Assembly: GCF_002112505.1 (NCBI RefSeq)
Contig: NZ_NEHW01000006.1
Span: 1 to 64,000 of the forward strand
DNA length: 64,000 nucleotides
Direction: 5' to 3'
DNA from: Pseudomonas sp. R28(2017)
GTDB taxonomy: Bacteria; Pseudomonadota; Gammaproteobacteria; Pseudomonadales; Pseudomonadaceae
The notes beneath the pieces were generated by a model, which was not told the DNA's origin, searched no databases, and saw only the letters and a program-made list of their open reading frames with translations. Each line of letters starts with the position of its first letter. Position 1 is the first letter of the stretch. The translations under genes and the position numbers were made by a program. Shown piece after piece: positions 16,824-25,023 of the stretch.

Positions 16824-17759
16824 ATGCACACCCCAGTTGTCTTCATCGACGGCGACCAAGGCACCACCGGCTTGCAGATCCATGCCCGCCTGCACGGGCG
16901 CAACGACCTGCACCTGCTGACCCTGCCAGAAACCGAGCGCAAGGACCCGCAGCGGCGCAGCGATGCCATCAACAGCGCCGACATCGCCCTGCTGTGCCTG
17001 CCCGACGACGCTGCCCGCGAAGCCGTGGCGGCCATCGAAAACCCGGCCGTGCGGGTGATCGACGCCAGTTCCGCGCACCGCACCACGCCGGGCTGGGTCT
17101 ATGGCCTGCCGGAACTGGACGGGCAGCAAGCCGAGCATATCGCCCAGGCCAAGCGGGTCAGCAACCCTGGCTGCTACCCCACCGGCGCCATCGCCCTGCT
17201 GCGCCCGCTGGTCAAGGCCGGCCTGCTGCCGGCCGACTACCCGCTGAGCATCTACGCCATCTCCGGCTACTCCGGTGGTGGTCGCGCGGCCGTCGAGCGG
17301 CACGAGACGCCAGGCGCTGAACACACCCCGACCTTGCAGCTGTATGGCCTGGAACTGGCGCACAAGCACGTGCCGGAAATCCAGCTGCACGCCGGGTTGT
17401 CGGCCCGGCCGATGTTTCTGCCGGGTTACGCGGCCTATCGCCAGGGCATCGTCCTGAGCATCCCGCTGCAACTGCGCCTGCTGCCCGGCCAACCCAATGC
17501 CGAACAATTGCAAGCTTGCCTGGAACAGCACTACCAGGGCGCCCGCCATGTGCAGGTGATGCCCCTGCACCAGCAAGGCCCGGCCACGCCACTGGACCCT
17601 GAGGCGCTGAACGACAGCAACGACCTGCGCCTGGCGCTGTACGCCAACCCCGAGCACGGTCAGGTGGTGCTGACGGCGGTGTTCGACAACCTCGGCAAGG
17701 GTGCCTCGGGCGCGGCGGTGCAGAACCTCGACCTGATGCTCGCCGCGATGCGTGGCTAA
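16824..17759 (+). CDS. argC: N-acetyl-gamma-glutamyl-phosphate reductase, short (type 2) form
   Basis: ArgC reduces N-acetylglutamyl phosphate to the semialdehyde with NADPH in arginine synthesis. This is the short type of 311 residues (the long form is about 344). It starts [20 protein letters not shown] with the nucleotide-binding segment, and carries the active-site cysteine in [15 protein letters not shown], the family phrase [15 protein letters not shown] and the histidine in HKHVPEI. P. putida carries a long argC elsewhere, so this is probably the second copy. A GNAT gene follows, which may point to a specialised acetylated-amino-acid role instead of housekeeping arginine synthesis. Confidence 0.92.
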   Translation: MHTPVVFIDGDQGTTGLQIHARLHGRNDLHLLTLPETERKDPQRRSDAINSADIALLCLPDDAAREAVAAIENPAVRVIDASSAHRTTPGWVYGLPELDGQQAEHIAQAKRVSNPGCYPTGAIALLRPLVKAGLLPADYPLSIYAISGYSGGGRAAVERHETPGAEHTPTLQLYGLELAHKHVPEIQLHAGLSARPMFLPGYAAYRQGIVLSIPLQLRLLPGQPNAEQLQACLEQHYQGARHVQVMPLHQQGPATPLDPEALNDSNDLRLALYANPEHGQVVLTAVFDNLGKGASGAAVQNLDLMLAAMRG

Positions 17760-17776
17760 AAAGGGTTTAGACTGTG

Positions 17777-17803
17777 CACCCCGCGCCAACCCGGCGCGGG
17801 GTG
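17777..17803 (+). terminator. GC-rich hairpin between argC and GNAT genes
   Basis: CACCCCGCGCC (17777-17787) pairs perfectly with GGCGCGGGGTG (17793-17803), an 11-base stem with a 5-base loop. No T-run follows, so it may be an attenuator or an mRNA-stabilising hairpin between the two genes and not a full terminator. Confidence 0.55.
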
Positions 17804-17832
17804 AGCCAACCGCAGCCGGAGCCCGTCCACCG

Positions 17833-18519
17833 ATGTTCATCCTGAGCCGCCTCGACAGCGTGCCGCCCGAGTCCTTCCAGAACCAGATCCGCGAGCTGGT
17901 GATCCATAACGTCGGCGCACTGAGCAGCGTCGCCATCCGTGCCGAAAACCCGCTGTACCCGCTGTACCAGTACGGTGTCGGCATGGAGGTGCACCAGTAC
18001 CTGCAAGCCATGGACGGCACCCGTGGCCTGGCCGTGCAGCTGACCCTGGCCCTGGATGCCGACGCGCCGGACCAGTTGCTCGGCTTCGCCCTGACCTTGC
18101 CCGCCCAGGACAACCCCCAGGCATGCGCCCTGGCGTTTCTTGCGGTGGTGCCCAGCCACCGCCGCCAGGGCATTGCCCGCGCGCTGCTGGCTGACGCGCA
18201 GGCGCGCTATGCCAGCGTCGAGCTGAATGCCTTTGCCAACCAGGTGCCCTGGTTCGAAAACATGGGCATGCAGGTGGTCGCCGCCAGCGGGCCGCAGGTG
18301 CTGATGAGCAGTACCGGCCAGGCCAGTGGCGCGCTGATCGGCCGGCTGGACATTGCGCCGATCTACCAGACCGCCGAGGTGCTGCAGATTCACACCTACC
18401 TGCTCAATCAGCAGGGGGAAGATGCGATGGTCGATGCCGAGCAGCAGCGGGATGAGTGGCTGGATGAGTTGACCGCCCAGGCGAAGGCCTGTGTGCGGGA
18501 GCGCAAGTCAGTGCACTGA
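17833..18519 (+). CDS. GNAT-family N-acetyltransferase
   Basis: A 228-residue protein with a GNAT core. The acetyl-CoA pyrophosphate-binding motif A is FLAVVPSHRRQGIARALLAD (about residues 105-125), followed by NAFANQVPWFENMGMQVVAA. An extra C-terminal part (about 60 residues) is helical and acidic. The acceptor substrate is unknown. It lies 73 bases after argC in the same direction with a hairpin between. The ATG at 17833 is the first in the frame after that hairpin. Confidence 0.8.
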   Translation: MFILSRLDSVPPESFQNQIRELVIHNVGALSSVAIRAENPLYPLYQYGVGMEVHQYLQAMDGTRGLAVQLTLALDADAPDQLLGFALTLPAQDNPQACALAFLAVVPSHRRQGIARALLADAQARYASVELNAFANQVPWFENMGMQVVAASGPQVLMSSTGQASGALIGRLDIAPIYQTAEVLQIHTYLLNQQGEDAMVDAEQQRDEWLDELTAQAKACVRERKSVH

Positions 18520-18523
18520 TTCG

Positions 18524-18634
18524 AGGGCCTATTCGCGGGCAAGCCCGCTCCCACAGGGACGGCACAAATTTCCAGGCCTGTGCAGTACCTGTGGGAGCGG
18601 CGGTTCGGCGCCCCGACATGCCCGCGAAGAGGCC
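18524..18634. repeat. REP pair (inverted)
   Basis: Two inverted P. putida-type REP units: TTCGCGGGCAAGCCCGCTCC on the left and a more diverged GTGGGAGCGG...GCCCGCGAAGAGGCC on the right. It fills the gap between the convergent GNAT and ABC permease genes and probably protects or ends both transcripts. Confidence 0.85.
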
Positions 18635-18645
18635 AGACTGGCCAG

Positions 18646-19401
18646 TCAGGCATGCACCCAGCGCCGGTGCAGCCCGCGTGCCAAGGCGTCAAGCATGAAG
18701 CCCAGCACGCCGATCAGCAGCACCATCGCCATCAGTTCCGAATAAGCCAGGCGATCACGGGTATCGAGAATGAAATAGCCCAGCCCCGCACTCACCCCCA
18801 GCATCTCGCACGGCACCAGCACGATCCACAGGATGCCGATGGCCAGGCGCACCCCGGTCAGCACATGGCCGATCACCCCGGGGATGATCACCTTGCACAG
18901 GGTCTCCCAGCGCGTGGCACTGAGGCTGCGGCTCAGCTGCAGCCAGCGCGGGTCAAGCTGGCGCACGCCGGCTGCAGTGTTGAGCAGGATCGGCCACAAG
19001 GCAGCGAAGGCCAGCAGGAAGTAGATCGGCTGGTCACCCACGCCCATCAGCATCACCACCACCGGCATCCACGACAGCGGCGAGATCATCCGCAGGAACT
19101 GGAACGCCGGTGTGGTTGCCGCCTCCAGATGCCGGTAGCTGCCGACCAGCAGCCCCAGCGGCACGCCGATCAGCAGCGCCAGCAGCAAGCCGACCAGGAT
19201 GCGCTTGAGGCTGACCCAGACATGCCCGTAGACCTCGCCCTGGCCAAGCAGCTCGACCAGGCTGGCCAGGGTCGCCTGGGGCGAGAAGCGCGCCGACAGG
19301 CCATCGGCCTCGCCGAACAGCCGCACCCCCGCCCACCACAGCAACAACAACCCCAGCAGGCCGGCCAGGCCCAGGCCGGCATGTACGACATGCTTGCGCA
19401 T
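18646..19401 (-). CDS. ABC transporter permease (SsuC/TauC-like)
   Basis: A 251-residue inner-membrane permease of the nitrate/sulfonate/taurine class. The N-terminal helix is VVHAGLGLAGLLGLLLLWWA and there are about six helices. The coupling loop for the ATPase appears as RSLSATRWETLCKVIIPGVI. The start overlaps the stop of the binding-protein gene by one base, so translation is coupled. It is the last gene of an operon with an ATPase, a flavoenzyme and an AhpD-like protein. Substrate unknown. Confidence 0.88.
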   Translation of the reverse strand: MRKHVVHAGLGLAGLLGLLLLWWAGVRLFGEADGLSARFSPQATLASLVELLGQGEVYGHVWVSLKRILVGLLLALLIGVPLGLLVGSYRHLEAATTPAFQFLRMISPLSWMPVVVMLMGVGDQPIYFLLAFAALWPILLNTAAGVRQLDPRWLQLSRSLSATRWETLCKVIIPGVIGHVLTGVRLAIGILWIVLVPCEMLGVSAGLGYFILDTRDRLAYSELMAMVLLIGVLGFMLDALARGLHRRWVHA

Positions 19402-20606
19402 CAGACTGCGAACTCCTCGCTACGCTGGAAGTTCTCGGCAATGCCGAACACCGACGGGCCGCCGACTGCGGCGATGGCGTTGCGCACGAAGCGGTCGTCG
19501 ACCAGGTCGCGCGCGGTCTGCGCCGGGTCCAGGCCGGCGAGGAAGCCACTTTCGCCTTCGATCAGGGTGCTTTTCAGGCGCTTGACCAGCTCCTCGGTGT
19601 AGCTCGGGTACGGGTATGGCTGGAAGTCGATGCGCTTTTCGTCCCACTGCTGATGCTGAATCGCGCCACTGGCAATGTAGCCGGCACGGTCTTCGGCGGC
19701 CGGTGCCAGCACCTTGGTCAGCACCGCAGGCTCATGGGGGGTGTACTTGTTCGGGCCGGCCTTGGACAGCAGCGCCGCCGCTTCGGCGCGGTGGTCGCGG
19801 GTCCATTGCTGGGCCTTGACGATGGCGTTGACCACCTTCTGTGACCATTCCGGGCGGTTGTTCAGGTCGTGTTCGTGCATGAACACCACGCAGCAGGCGT
19901 GGTTGCGCCAGACATCGCCGGTGAAGCGCTGCACGCGGCCAACCTTGAGGTTCTCGGCCAGGGCGTTGAACGGTTCGGCGACGATGTAGCCGGCGATGCG
20001 CTTGCTGGCCAGGGCCGGTGGCATGTCCGACGGCGGCAGCACCAGCAGGTTGACTTCGTTGGCCGCCAGCTGGGCATTGGCGGGTTTCGACACCGGGGTC
20101 AGGCCGTTGTCGTTGAGCATCTGCTGCAGCACCACGTTGTGGATCGAGTACCAGAACGGGATGGCCACGGTCTTGCCACCCAGCTGCTTCATGTCGGTGA
20201 TGTCCGGCGCCACGGTCAGGCCCGAGCCGCCCACATGGTTCCAGGCCACCACCTTGGCCGGCACCTTGCTGCCATACCGCGCCCACACGGTCATTGGCGA
20301 CAGCAGGTGGATGACGTTGACCTGGCCAGAGATGAACGCCTCGATCACCTGCGCCCAGCTGCGCAGCAGCACCGGGCGCTCGGCCTTGATGCCTTCGGCC
20401 TCGAACAGGCCGTTGTTGTGCGCCACCAGCAGCGGCGTGGCGTCGGTGATCGGCAGGTAGCCGATACGTACCGGCGCGTCGGGTTCGGCGGCGGCACGGG
20501 CCTGCAGGCTGGACAGCAGCGGCACGGCGCCGGCGGCGGTGAGCATGGCGCTGAGCTTGAGGAAATCACGACGCGAGGTGGAGGAACAGCAGTCATCCAT
20601 GCACAT
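19401..20606 (-). CDS. ABC transporter substrate-binding protein (SsuA/NrtA-like), Tat signal
   Basis: A 401-residue binding protein of the sulfonate/nitrate/THI5-like fold. The N-terminus is unusual: MCMDDCCSST before a twin-arginine signal SRRDFLKLSAMLTAAG. The mature part has IGYLPITDATPLLVAHNNGL, the usual first strand and helix. The Tat signal suggests folding before export, or a bound cofactor. The start overlaps the end of the ATPase gene by 14 bases. Substrate unknown; the operon context (flavin monooxygenase-like enzyme, AhpD-like protein) suggests an organosulfur or similar compound. Confidence 0.85.
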   Translation of the reverse strand: MCMDDCCSSTSRRDFLKLSAMLTAAGAVPLLSSLQARAAAEPDAPVRIGYLPITDATPLLVAHNNGLFEAEGIKAERPVLLRSWAQVIEAFISGQVNVIHLLSPMTVWARYGSKVPAKVVAWNHVGGSGLTVAPDITDMKQLGGKTVAIPFWYSIHNVVLQQMLNDNGLTPVSKPANAQLAANEVNLLVLPPSDMPPALASKRIAGYIVAEPFNALAENLKVGRVQRFTGDVWRNHACCVVFMHEHDLNNRPEWSQKVVNAIVKAQQWTRDHRAEAAALLSKAGPNKYTPHEPAVLTKVLAPAAEDRAGYIASGAIQHQQWDEKRIDFQPYPYPSYTEELVKRLKSTLIEGESGFLAGLDPAQTARDLVDDRFVRNAIAAVGGPSVFGIAENFQRSEEFAV

Positions 20607-21414
20607 GTGCAGGCTCCGAAGGCAACGAGGTAGGGGAAGGTGCAGCGGTGCGGCTGGCCCGCCGAAGGGTCTTGAGGATGTCGATACGCAGCGCGCCCAG
20701 CTCTTCGACCCGCTGCGCGCGCGGTTGCGGCAAGTCGATGGGCCATTGGCCGAGGATGTGCGCCGGGTGGTCGCCCAGTAGCAGCACCCGGTCGGACAGC
20801 AACAAGGCTTCGTCGATATCGTGGGTAATCAGCACGGCTGCGGTGTTGTGGGTGGCGATCAGCTGCAGCAGCAGTTGCTGCATGTCGGCACGGGTCACTT
20901 CGTCGAGCGCACCGAAGGGTTCGTCGAGCAACAGCACTTCAGGCTGGCGCGCCAGGCAGCGGGCCAGCGCGGTGCGCTGGGCCATGCCGCCCGACAGCTG
21001 CGCCGGGTACTGGTTGCGCGCATGGGCCAGGCCCACCGCGCTGATGGCGTGGTCGATGCGTGCGCGGCGCTCGGCCGCCGCCAGCTTGGGCTGGCGGGCG
21101 AAATCCAGGCCGAAGGCGACGTTCTTTTCCAGGCTCAGCCAGGGCAGCAGGCTCGGGTCCTGGAAGGCCACCGCCAGCCGCGGGTGCGGGCCTTGCAGCG
21201 GCTCGCCGTGCAGGGCCACGCTGCCGCCGCGCGGCTGCTGCAGGCCGGCCAGCACCCGCAGCAGGCTGGACTTGCCGACGCCACTGGGGCCAAGGATGGT
21301 CACCACCTCCCCTGGCGCCAGTTGCAGGTCGAAGCGCGCCAGCACTTCCTGCCAGCCGCCCTCGCGCGGGTAGCCCAGGCTGATATCGCGGGCTTCGAGC
21401 AACGCTTGGCTCAT
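20593..21414 (-). CDS. ABC transporter ATP-binding protein (SsuB-like)
   Basis: A 273-residue ATPase with all motifs: Walker A GPSGVGKSS, Q-loop FQDPSLLPW, signature LSGGMAQRTALARCL, Walker B VLLLDEPFGALDEVT and the H-loop THDIDEA. It is the SsuB/TauB type. I start it at 21414 (MSQALLEARDISLGYPREGG), overlapping the stop of the flavoenzyme gene by 4 bases (ATGA). The frame is open to 21585 inside that gene and that part is rejected. Confidence 0.92.
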   Translation of the reverse strand: MSQALLEARDISLGYPREGGWQEVLARFDLQLAPGEVVTILGPSGVGKSSLLRVLAGLQQPRGGSVALHGEPLQGPHPRLAVAFQDPSLLPWLSLEKNVAFGLDFARQPKLAAAERRARIDHAISAVGLAHARNQYPAQLSGGMAQRTALARCLARQPEVLLLDEPFGALDEVTRADMQQLLLQLIATHNTAAVLITHDIDEALLLSDRVLLLGDHPAHILGQWPIDLPQPRAQRVEELGALRIDILKTLRRASRTAAPSPTSLPSEPAHVHG

Positions 21415-22475
21415 GCGCTGGCGGCCTGGCGATGCAGCTCGGCGCGCAGCTGCACCAGGCTTGGGGTGACGATCGGCACGAACGCCGACTCGCGCCAGCG
21501 GCGGGCGAAGCCGGCACCGAACTCGTCCAGGTACGCCTTGCCGCCGCTGGCCTGCAACTCCAGTTGCACCGCGTCGGCTGCGCACTCGGCGAGGGTGATG
21601 CGCAGCTTGAACAGTGTTGCCGGCTGGCCCAGGAAGCGCCCTTCGAGCAGGCCCTGCTTGAGTTCGGCCACCGTGTTCTCAAGGCGCTCCTTGAGGACCT
21701 GGCGGTGCTCCTCGAGGAACGACAGGCGCCCGTGCAGGTGCTCATGCACTTCGTGCAGCGAACGCCGTGCCAGGCCGATGGCCATGCCACACTGCAAGGC
21801 CAGAAACGCCGGGCGCACCTTGGGCAGGAACTCGCGGGCATTTTCGTGCAGCAGCCAGTCGCGGCTCAGCTCGACCTGGTGGAACGCCAGCGCTGCGGTA
21901 TTGCTCGATTGCAGGCCCATCAACTGCAGGTCGTCAGAGCGCTCCAGGCCGTGGCTGCCGGAAGGGATGGCCAGCACGAAGGGCGAGCCACCGGCGTCGT
22001 CCTCGATGGCCGCCGCCACCACGAACCCGCTCTTGCGCAGGTTGGTCACCCAGTGCAGGCGGCCTTCCAGGGTCCAGCCCGCCGCGTCGGGGCGGCCACG
22101 TACCTGCAACGCCTCGATCCCGGAGAGGAACTTCATGGCATTGGACAAACCGGTGGCACCGGCCAGTTCGCCGGTCAGCAGGCCCGGCAGCAGGCGTTCG
22201 CGCAGGGCCTGGTTGGGGCTTTGCAGCAGGTATTCGATGAACGCGCGCTGGCCCCAGCAGACAAAGGCGGCGGCCAGTGAGCGGCTGGCGATGGCGGCGA
22301 TGGCTTCGACCGCATGGGTGACCGCGCCACCGTTGCCGCCCAGCGCCGGGTCGACACCGATGCGCAGCAGCTGCGATTCGGCGATGTGCGCCAGCACCTG
22401 TTGCGGGTCGCACTGGCCCTGGTCGATTGCCTCGGCATTGGCATCCAGCCATTGACGAAATGCAGCATCAAGCAT
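21411..22475 (-). CDS. Acyl-CoA dehydrogenase-fold flavoenzyme (SfnB/DszC-like)
   Basis: A 354-residue protein with the acyl-CoA dehydrogenase fold: N-terminal helical domain (LLRIGVDPALGGNGGAVTHA), middle domain (GATGLSNAMKFLSGIEALQV, LEGRLHWVTNLRKSGFVVAA) and C-terminal helical domain. Members linked to sulfonate-type ABC genes are usually FMN-dependent monooxygenases or desulfurisation enzymes (SfnB, DszC), not fatty-acid enzymes. I could not identify a catalytic base. It is cotranscribed with the SsuABC-like genes and the AhpD-like gene. True substrate unknown. Confidence 0.8.
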   Translation of the reverse strand: MLDAAFRQWLDANAEAIDQGQCDPQQVLAHIAESQLLRIGVDPALGGNGGAVTHAVEAIAAIASRSLAAAFVCWGQRAFIEYLLQSPNQALRERLLPGLLTGELAGATGLSNAMKFLSGIEALQVRGRPDAAGWTLEGRLHWVTNLRKSGFVVAAAIEDDAGGSPFVLAIPSGSHGLERSDDLQLMGLQSSNTAALAFHQVELSRDWLLHENAREFLPKVRPAFLALQCGMAIGLARRSLHEVHEHLHGRLSFLEEHRQVLKERLENTVAELKQGLLEGRFLGQPATLFKLRITLAECAADAVQLELQASGGKAYLDEFGAGFARRWRESAFVPIVTPSLVQLRAELHRQAASA

Positions 22476-22524
22476 GTCCCTACTCCTTTTGAAATCGCAG
22501 GCGCCACCAGCGCCAGGCGTAACG

Positions 22525-23085
22525 TTACGCGGTTGGCTGCCAGCGGTACTTGCTCAGCTCGTCGTTGAGCGGCGTCTGGGCGAACACATTAGCAAAGTTG
22601 CACAGGGTTGCGAGGCTCACGCCGAGAATCACTTCCAGGGCGTTGCCCTCGGTGAAACCGGCTGCACGGAAAGCCTGGTAGGTGGCGTCGCTGACATTGC
22701 CACGGGTTGCAATCACTTCGCGGGCGAATTCGGCCAGGGTCTCGTAGCGGGCATCCGGCAGTTCGCCACGGGCACGCAGGGCTTCGACCACCTCGGCGGG
22801 CAGTCTGGCCTTGTTCAGGGCCACGGCGGTATGGCCGGCAACGCAGAAGTCGCAACCGTGGTTGGTGGCGGCAATCAGTTGCACCACTTCACGCTCGGCC
22901 AGGGTCAGCTCGGCCTTGCCGTTCAGGGCCGAGACGGTGACGTAGGTTTCCAGCGCCGCCGGGGCATTGGCCAGCACGCCCAGCAGGTTGGGAATGAAGC
23001 CTGAGTTCTTCTGGGCGTTTTCGAGGAATGGGCGGGCCGCTTCCGGGGCGCTCTGCAGAGTGTGTAGAGTAATGCGCGAGGTCAT
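22525..23085 (-). CDS. AhpD/carboxymuconolactone decarboxylase-family protein
   Basis: A 186-residue protein with the AhpD-type redox motif CDFCVAGH (Cys-X2-Cys-X3-His), inside NHGCDFCVAGHTAVALNKAR. Family members are thiol peroxidases or reductants. It is the first gene of the transporter-flavoenzyme operon and may remove peroxide made by a flavin monooxygenase. The ATG at 23085 has GGAG a few bases upstream. The divergent AraC regulator lies about 100 bases away. Confidence 0.87.
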   Translation of the reverse strand: MTSRITLHTLQSAPEAARPFLENAQKNSGFIPNLLGVLANAPAALETYVTVSALNGKAELTLAEREVVQLIAATNHGCDFCVAGHTAVALNKARLPAEVVEALRARGELPDARYETLAEFAREVIATRGNVSDATYQAFRAAGFTEGNALEVILGVSLATLCNFANVFAQTPLNDELSKYRWQPTA

Positions 23086-23188
23086 GGAGGGGTCTCCTTT
23101 TGCTGTGTGTCACTACAGTCTGTTGGTTATAAGAATTACCCTCCATATTCATCAGTCGCCTTTCCTTGCTCCTGAGTCTTTGCATTAG

Positions 23189-24094
23189 ATGATTTCATCC
23201 AGCCATCTTGTCGATTGGTTATTAGAGAGCCTCGAACTCGACGCCAGCCTGTTCCATGTCGGCCGCTACTGCGGCGGCTGGCATGCCAGCACCCAGGGCA
23301 TGGGCCGCGCCAGCTTTCACCTGGTGGTGCAGGGGCATTGCTGGTTGCACATCGATGGCCAGGCCGAGGCCGTGCGGCTGGCGGCCGGCGACGCCGTGTT
23401 CCTGCTGCGTGACCTGGGCTACCGGCTGTCCAGCGACCAGGACCCGATTGCCGCCTGCGCCCAGCCACGCCAGCAGATGCAGGCACTGGATGCGACGGCG
23501 GGCGATGGGGTGGGCCTGGTGTGCGGGTTTTTCGACTTCCGTGCGGGGTTGTCGGCGCTGATCGTCGAGGGGCTGGCCGACTGGATCGTGCTGCGTGCCG
23601 ATGAACCGGCCGGGCATGCGGCGCGGGCGTTGTTCGGGCTGATTCTGGAGGAGTGCCAGGGCTCGCCCTCGCAAACCCTGCTGGAGCGCCTGACCCACCT
23701 GTTGTTCCTGTATGTGCTGCGCCAGCAGGTGCATGCCGGGCAGTCGCTTGGTGGCCTGGTCGCGCTCGCCCGCCAGCCAGCCTTTGCCGGGCTGCTGGAG
23801 CAGCTGATCGAGCAACCTGGGCAGGCCTGGACGCTGGAAAGCATGGCAGCCTGCACCGGGTTGTCGCGCTCGGCGTTCTTCAAGCGCTTCAACGAACTGG
23901 CCGGGCAGTCGCCGGGGCAGGTGCTGCTGGCGCTGCGCATGCGCCATGCCTGCCGGTTGCTGCAGGCGGGCAATACCGTGGAGCAGGTGGGGGTGCAGGC
24001 GGGGTACCAGTCGGTGGCGGCGTTTACTCGGGCGTTTGCCAAGGCGATGGGGGTGCAGCCCGGGGCCTATCGTCGTCAACATGAAGGGCGTTGA
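23189..24094 (+). CDS. AraC-family regulator with N-terminal cupin domain
   Basis: A 301-residue regulator. Residues 1-180 form the cupin_6-type AraC sensor (MGRASFHLVVQGHCWLHIDG, LAAGDAVFLLRDLGYRLS). The C-terminal 100 residues hold two helix-turn-helix units: WTLESMAACTGLSRSAFFKR and VEQVGVQAGYQSVAAFTRAF. It is divergent from the AhpD-flavoenzyme-ABC operon and is its likely activator. A REP pair follows. Confidence 0.88.
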   Translation: MISSSHLVDWLLESLELDASLFHVGRYCGGWHASTQGMGRASFHLVVQGHCWLHIDGQAEAVRLAAGDAVFLLRDLGYRLSSDQDPIAACAQPRQQMQALDATAGDGVGLVCGFFDFRAGLSALIVEGLADWIVLRADEPAGHAARALFGLILEECQGSPSQTLLERLTHLLFLYVLRQQVHAGQSLGGLVALARQPAFAGLLEQLIEQPGQAWTLESMAACTGLSRSAFFKRFNELAGQSPGQVLLALRMRHACRLLQAGNTVEQVGVQAGYQSVAAFTRAFAKAMGVQPGAYRRQHEGR

Positions 24095-24100
24095 CCTGTA

Positions 24101-24199
24101 GCGGCCCTTTCGCGGGCAAGCCCGCTCCCACAGAACTGCACATAACTCATTGAATTAGCAGGAACACTGTGGGAGCGGGCTTGCCCGCGAAGAGGCCGG
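24101..24199. repeat. REP pair (inverted)
   Basis: TTTCGCGGGCAAGCCCGCTC on the left mirrors GAGCGGGCTTGCCCGCGAAG on the right, 40-odd bases apart. It lies between the convergent AraC and Rrf2 genes. Confidence 0.9.
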
Positions 24200-24213
24200 T
24201 ACAGGCGCTGGAT

Positions 24214-24753
24214 TCAGACCTGGCTGAGCGGAATGTCCCCTGCCCCTTTGCCCTCACGCCGCTCACACATCCAGTCATTGACCTGCTGCCCGAACTCGGC
24301 CGGTGCCTTGCGCCCGAAGCGCCGCGCCAGGTCAAGGATGGTCTGCTGCGCCAACGCCTCTTCCATGCGCTTCTGCGCCCCCAGCATCACCGCGTGAATC
24401 GCGCAGGTGCCCTCGGTCGCCCAGCCCGGCGCGGCACCGTCGAACAAGGTGCAGCGCTCGCGGATCTCGCGGCAATCGAAGATCTTCTTCGGCCCGTCGA
24501 TGGCGTTGACGATATCCAGCACGGTGATTTCGTCCGACGGCCGCGCCAGGCGAAAACCACCGCGCACGCCTTCGGTGGCTACCACCAGCCTGGCCCGGGC
24601 GAGCTTGGTGAAGACCTTGGCCAGGTACTCCTGGGGCACGCCCTGCAGCTCCGCCAGGTCGCGCACACTGGACTCACGGGTATCCCCTCGCTCATCCACG
24701 AGGTACAGCAGGCAATGGATGCCGTATTCGACGCCAGCGCTGTAAAGCGACAT
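24214..24753 (-). CDS. Rrf2-family regulator with a cysteine triad (possible Fe-S sensor)
   Basis: A 179-residue Rrf2 protein starting MSLYSAGVEYGIHCLLYLVD. The winged HTH includes SVRDLAELQGVPQEYLAKVF and GGFRLARPSDEITVLDIVNA. Three cysteines lie in CREIRERC and GTCAIH, in the place where IscR/NsrR-type members bind an Fe-S cluster, so a redox or NO/O2 sensor is plausible. The ATG at 24753 has GGAG 8 bases upstream; a longer frame to 24837 is not favoured. It is divergent from a flavoprotein gene and probably represses it through the inverted repeat at 24942-24966. Confidence 0.88.
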   Translation of the reverse strand: MSLYSAGVEYGIHCLLYLVDERGDTRESSVRDLAELQGVPQEYLAKVFTKLARARLVVATEGVRGGFRLARPSDEITVLDIVNAIDGPKKIFDCREIRERCTLFDGAAPGWATEGTCAIHAVMLGAQKRMEEALAQQTILDLARRFGRKAPAEFGQQVNDWMCERREGKGAGDIPLSQV

Positions 24754-24930
24754 ACACATATCTCCGACCAACATTGTCGCAAATAGTACGCCTTTCGCTG
24801 AGGCTTCGCAAAGCTGACTGGCGCCGCTCGTCGCCATTTACCGCCCCAACCTTGCACGCAAGAGCCCTTACGCACAGGCATTCTCGAGGTTTTTGCCGGG
24901 TGAGACGGGGCGCCCACTCGCAAAAAAAGC

Positions 24931-24966
24931 TTGCCGATTTAAACTACGATCAATACAGTCGTAGTT
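24931..24966 (+). promoter_or_regulatory. Promoter overlapped by an inverted repeat, probable Rrf2 operator
   Basis: A sigma-70-like promoter for the flavoprotein gene: -35 TTGCCG (24931-24936), 17-base spacer, -10 TACAGT (24954-24959). An inverted repeat, AACTACGA (24942-24949) and TCGTAGTT (24959-24966), covers the -10 box. Its size (25 bases) and position suit repression by the divergent Rrf2 protein. Confidence 0.6.
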
Positions 24967-25023
24967 ATTCGAGCAGCACACTCAACGCCCTCGAAGCCCT
25001 CTTCAACCTTGCGGAGCACTTCC

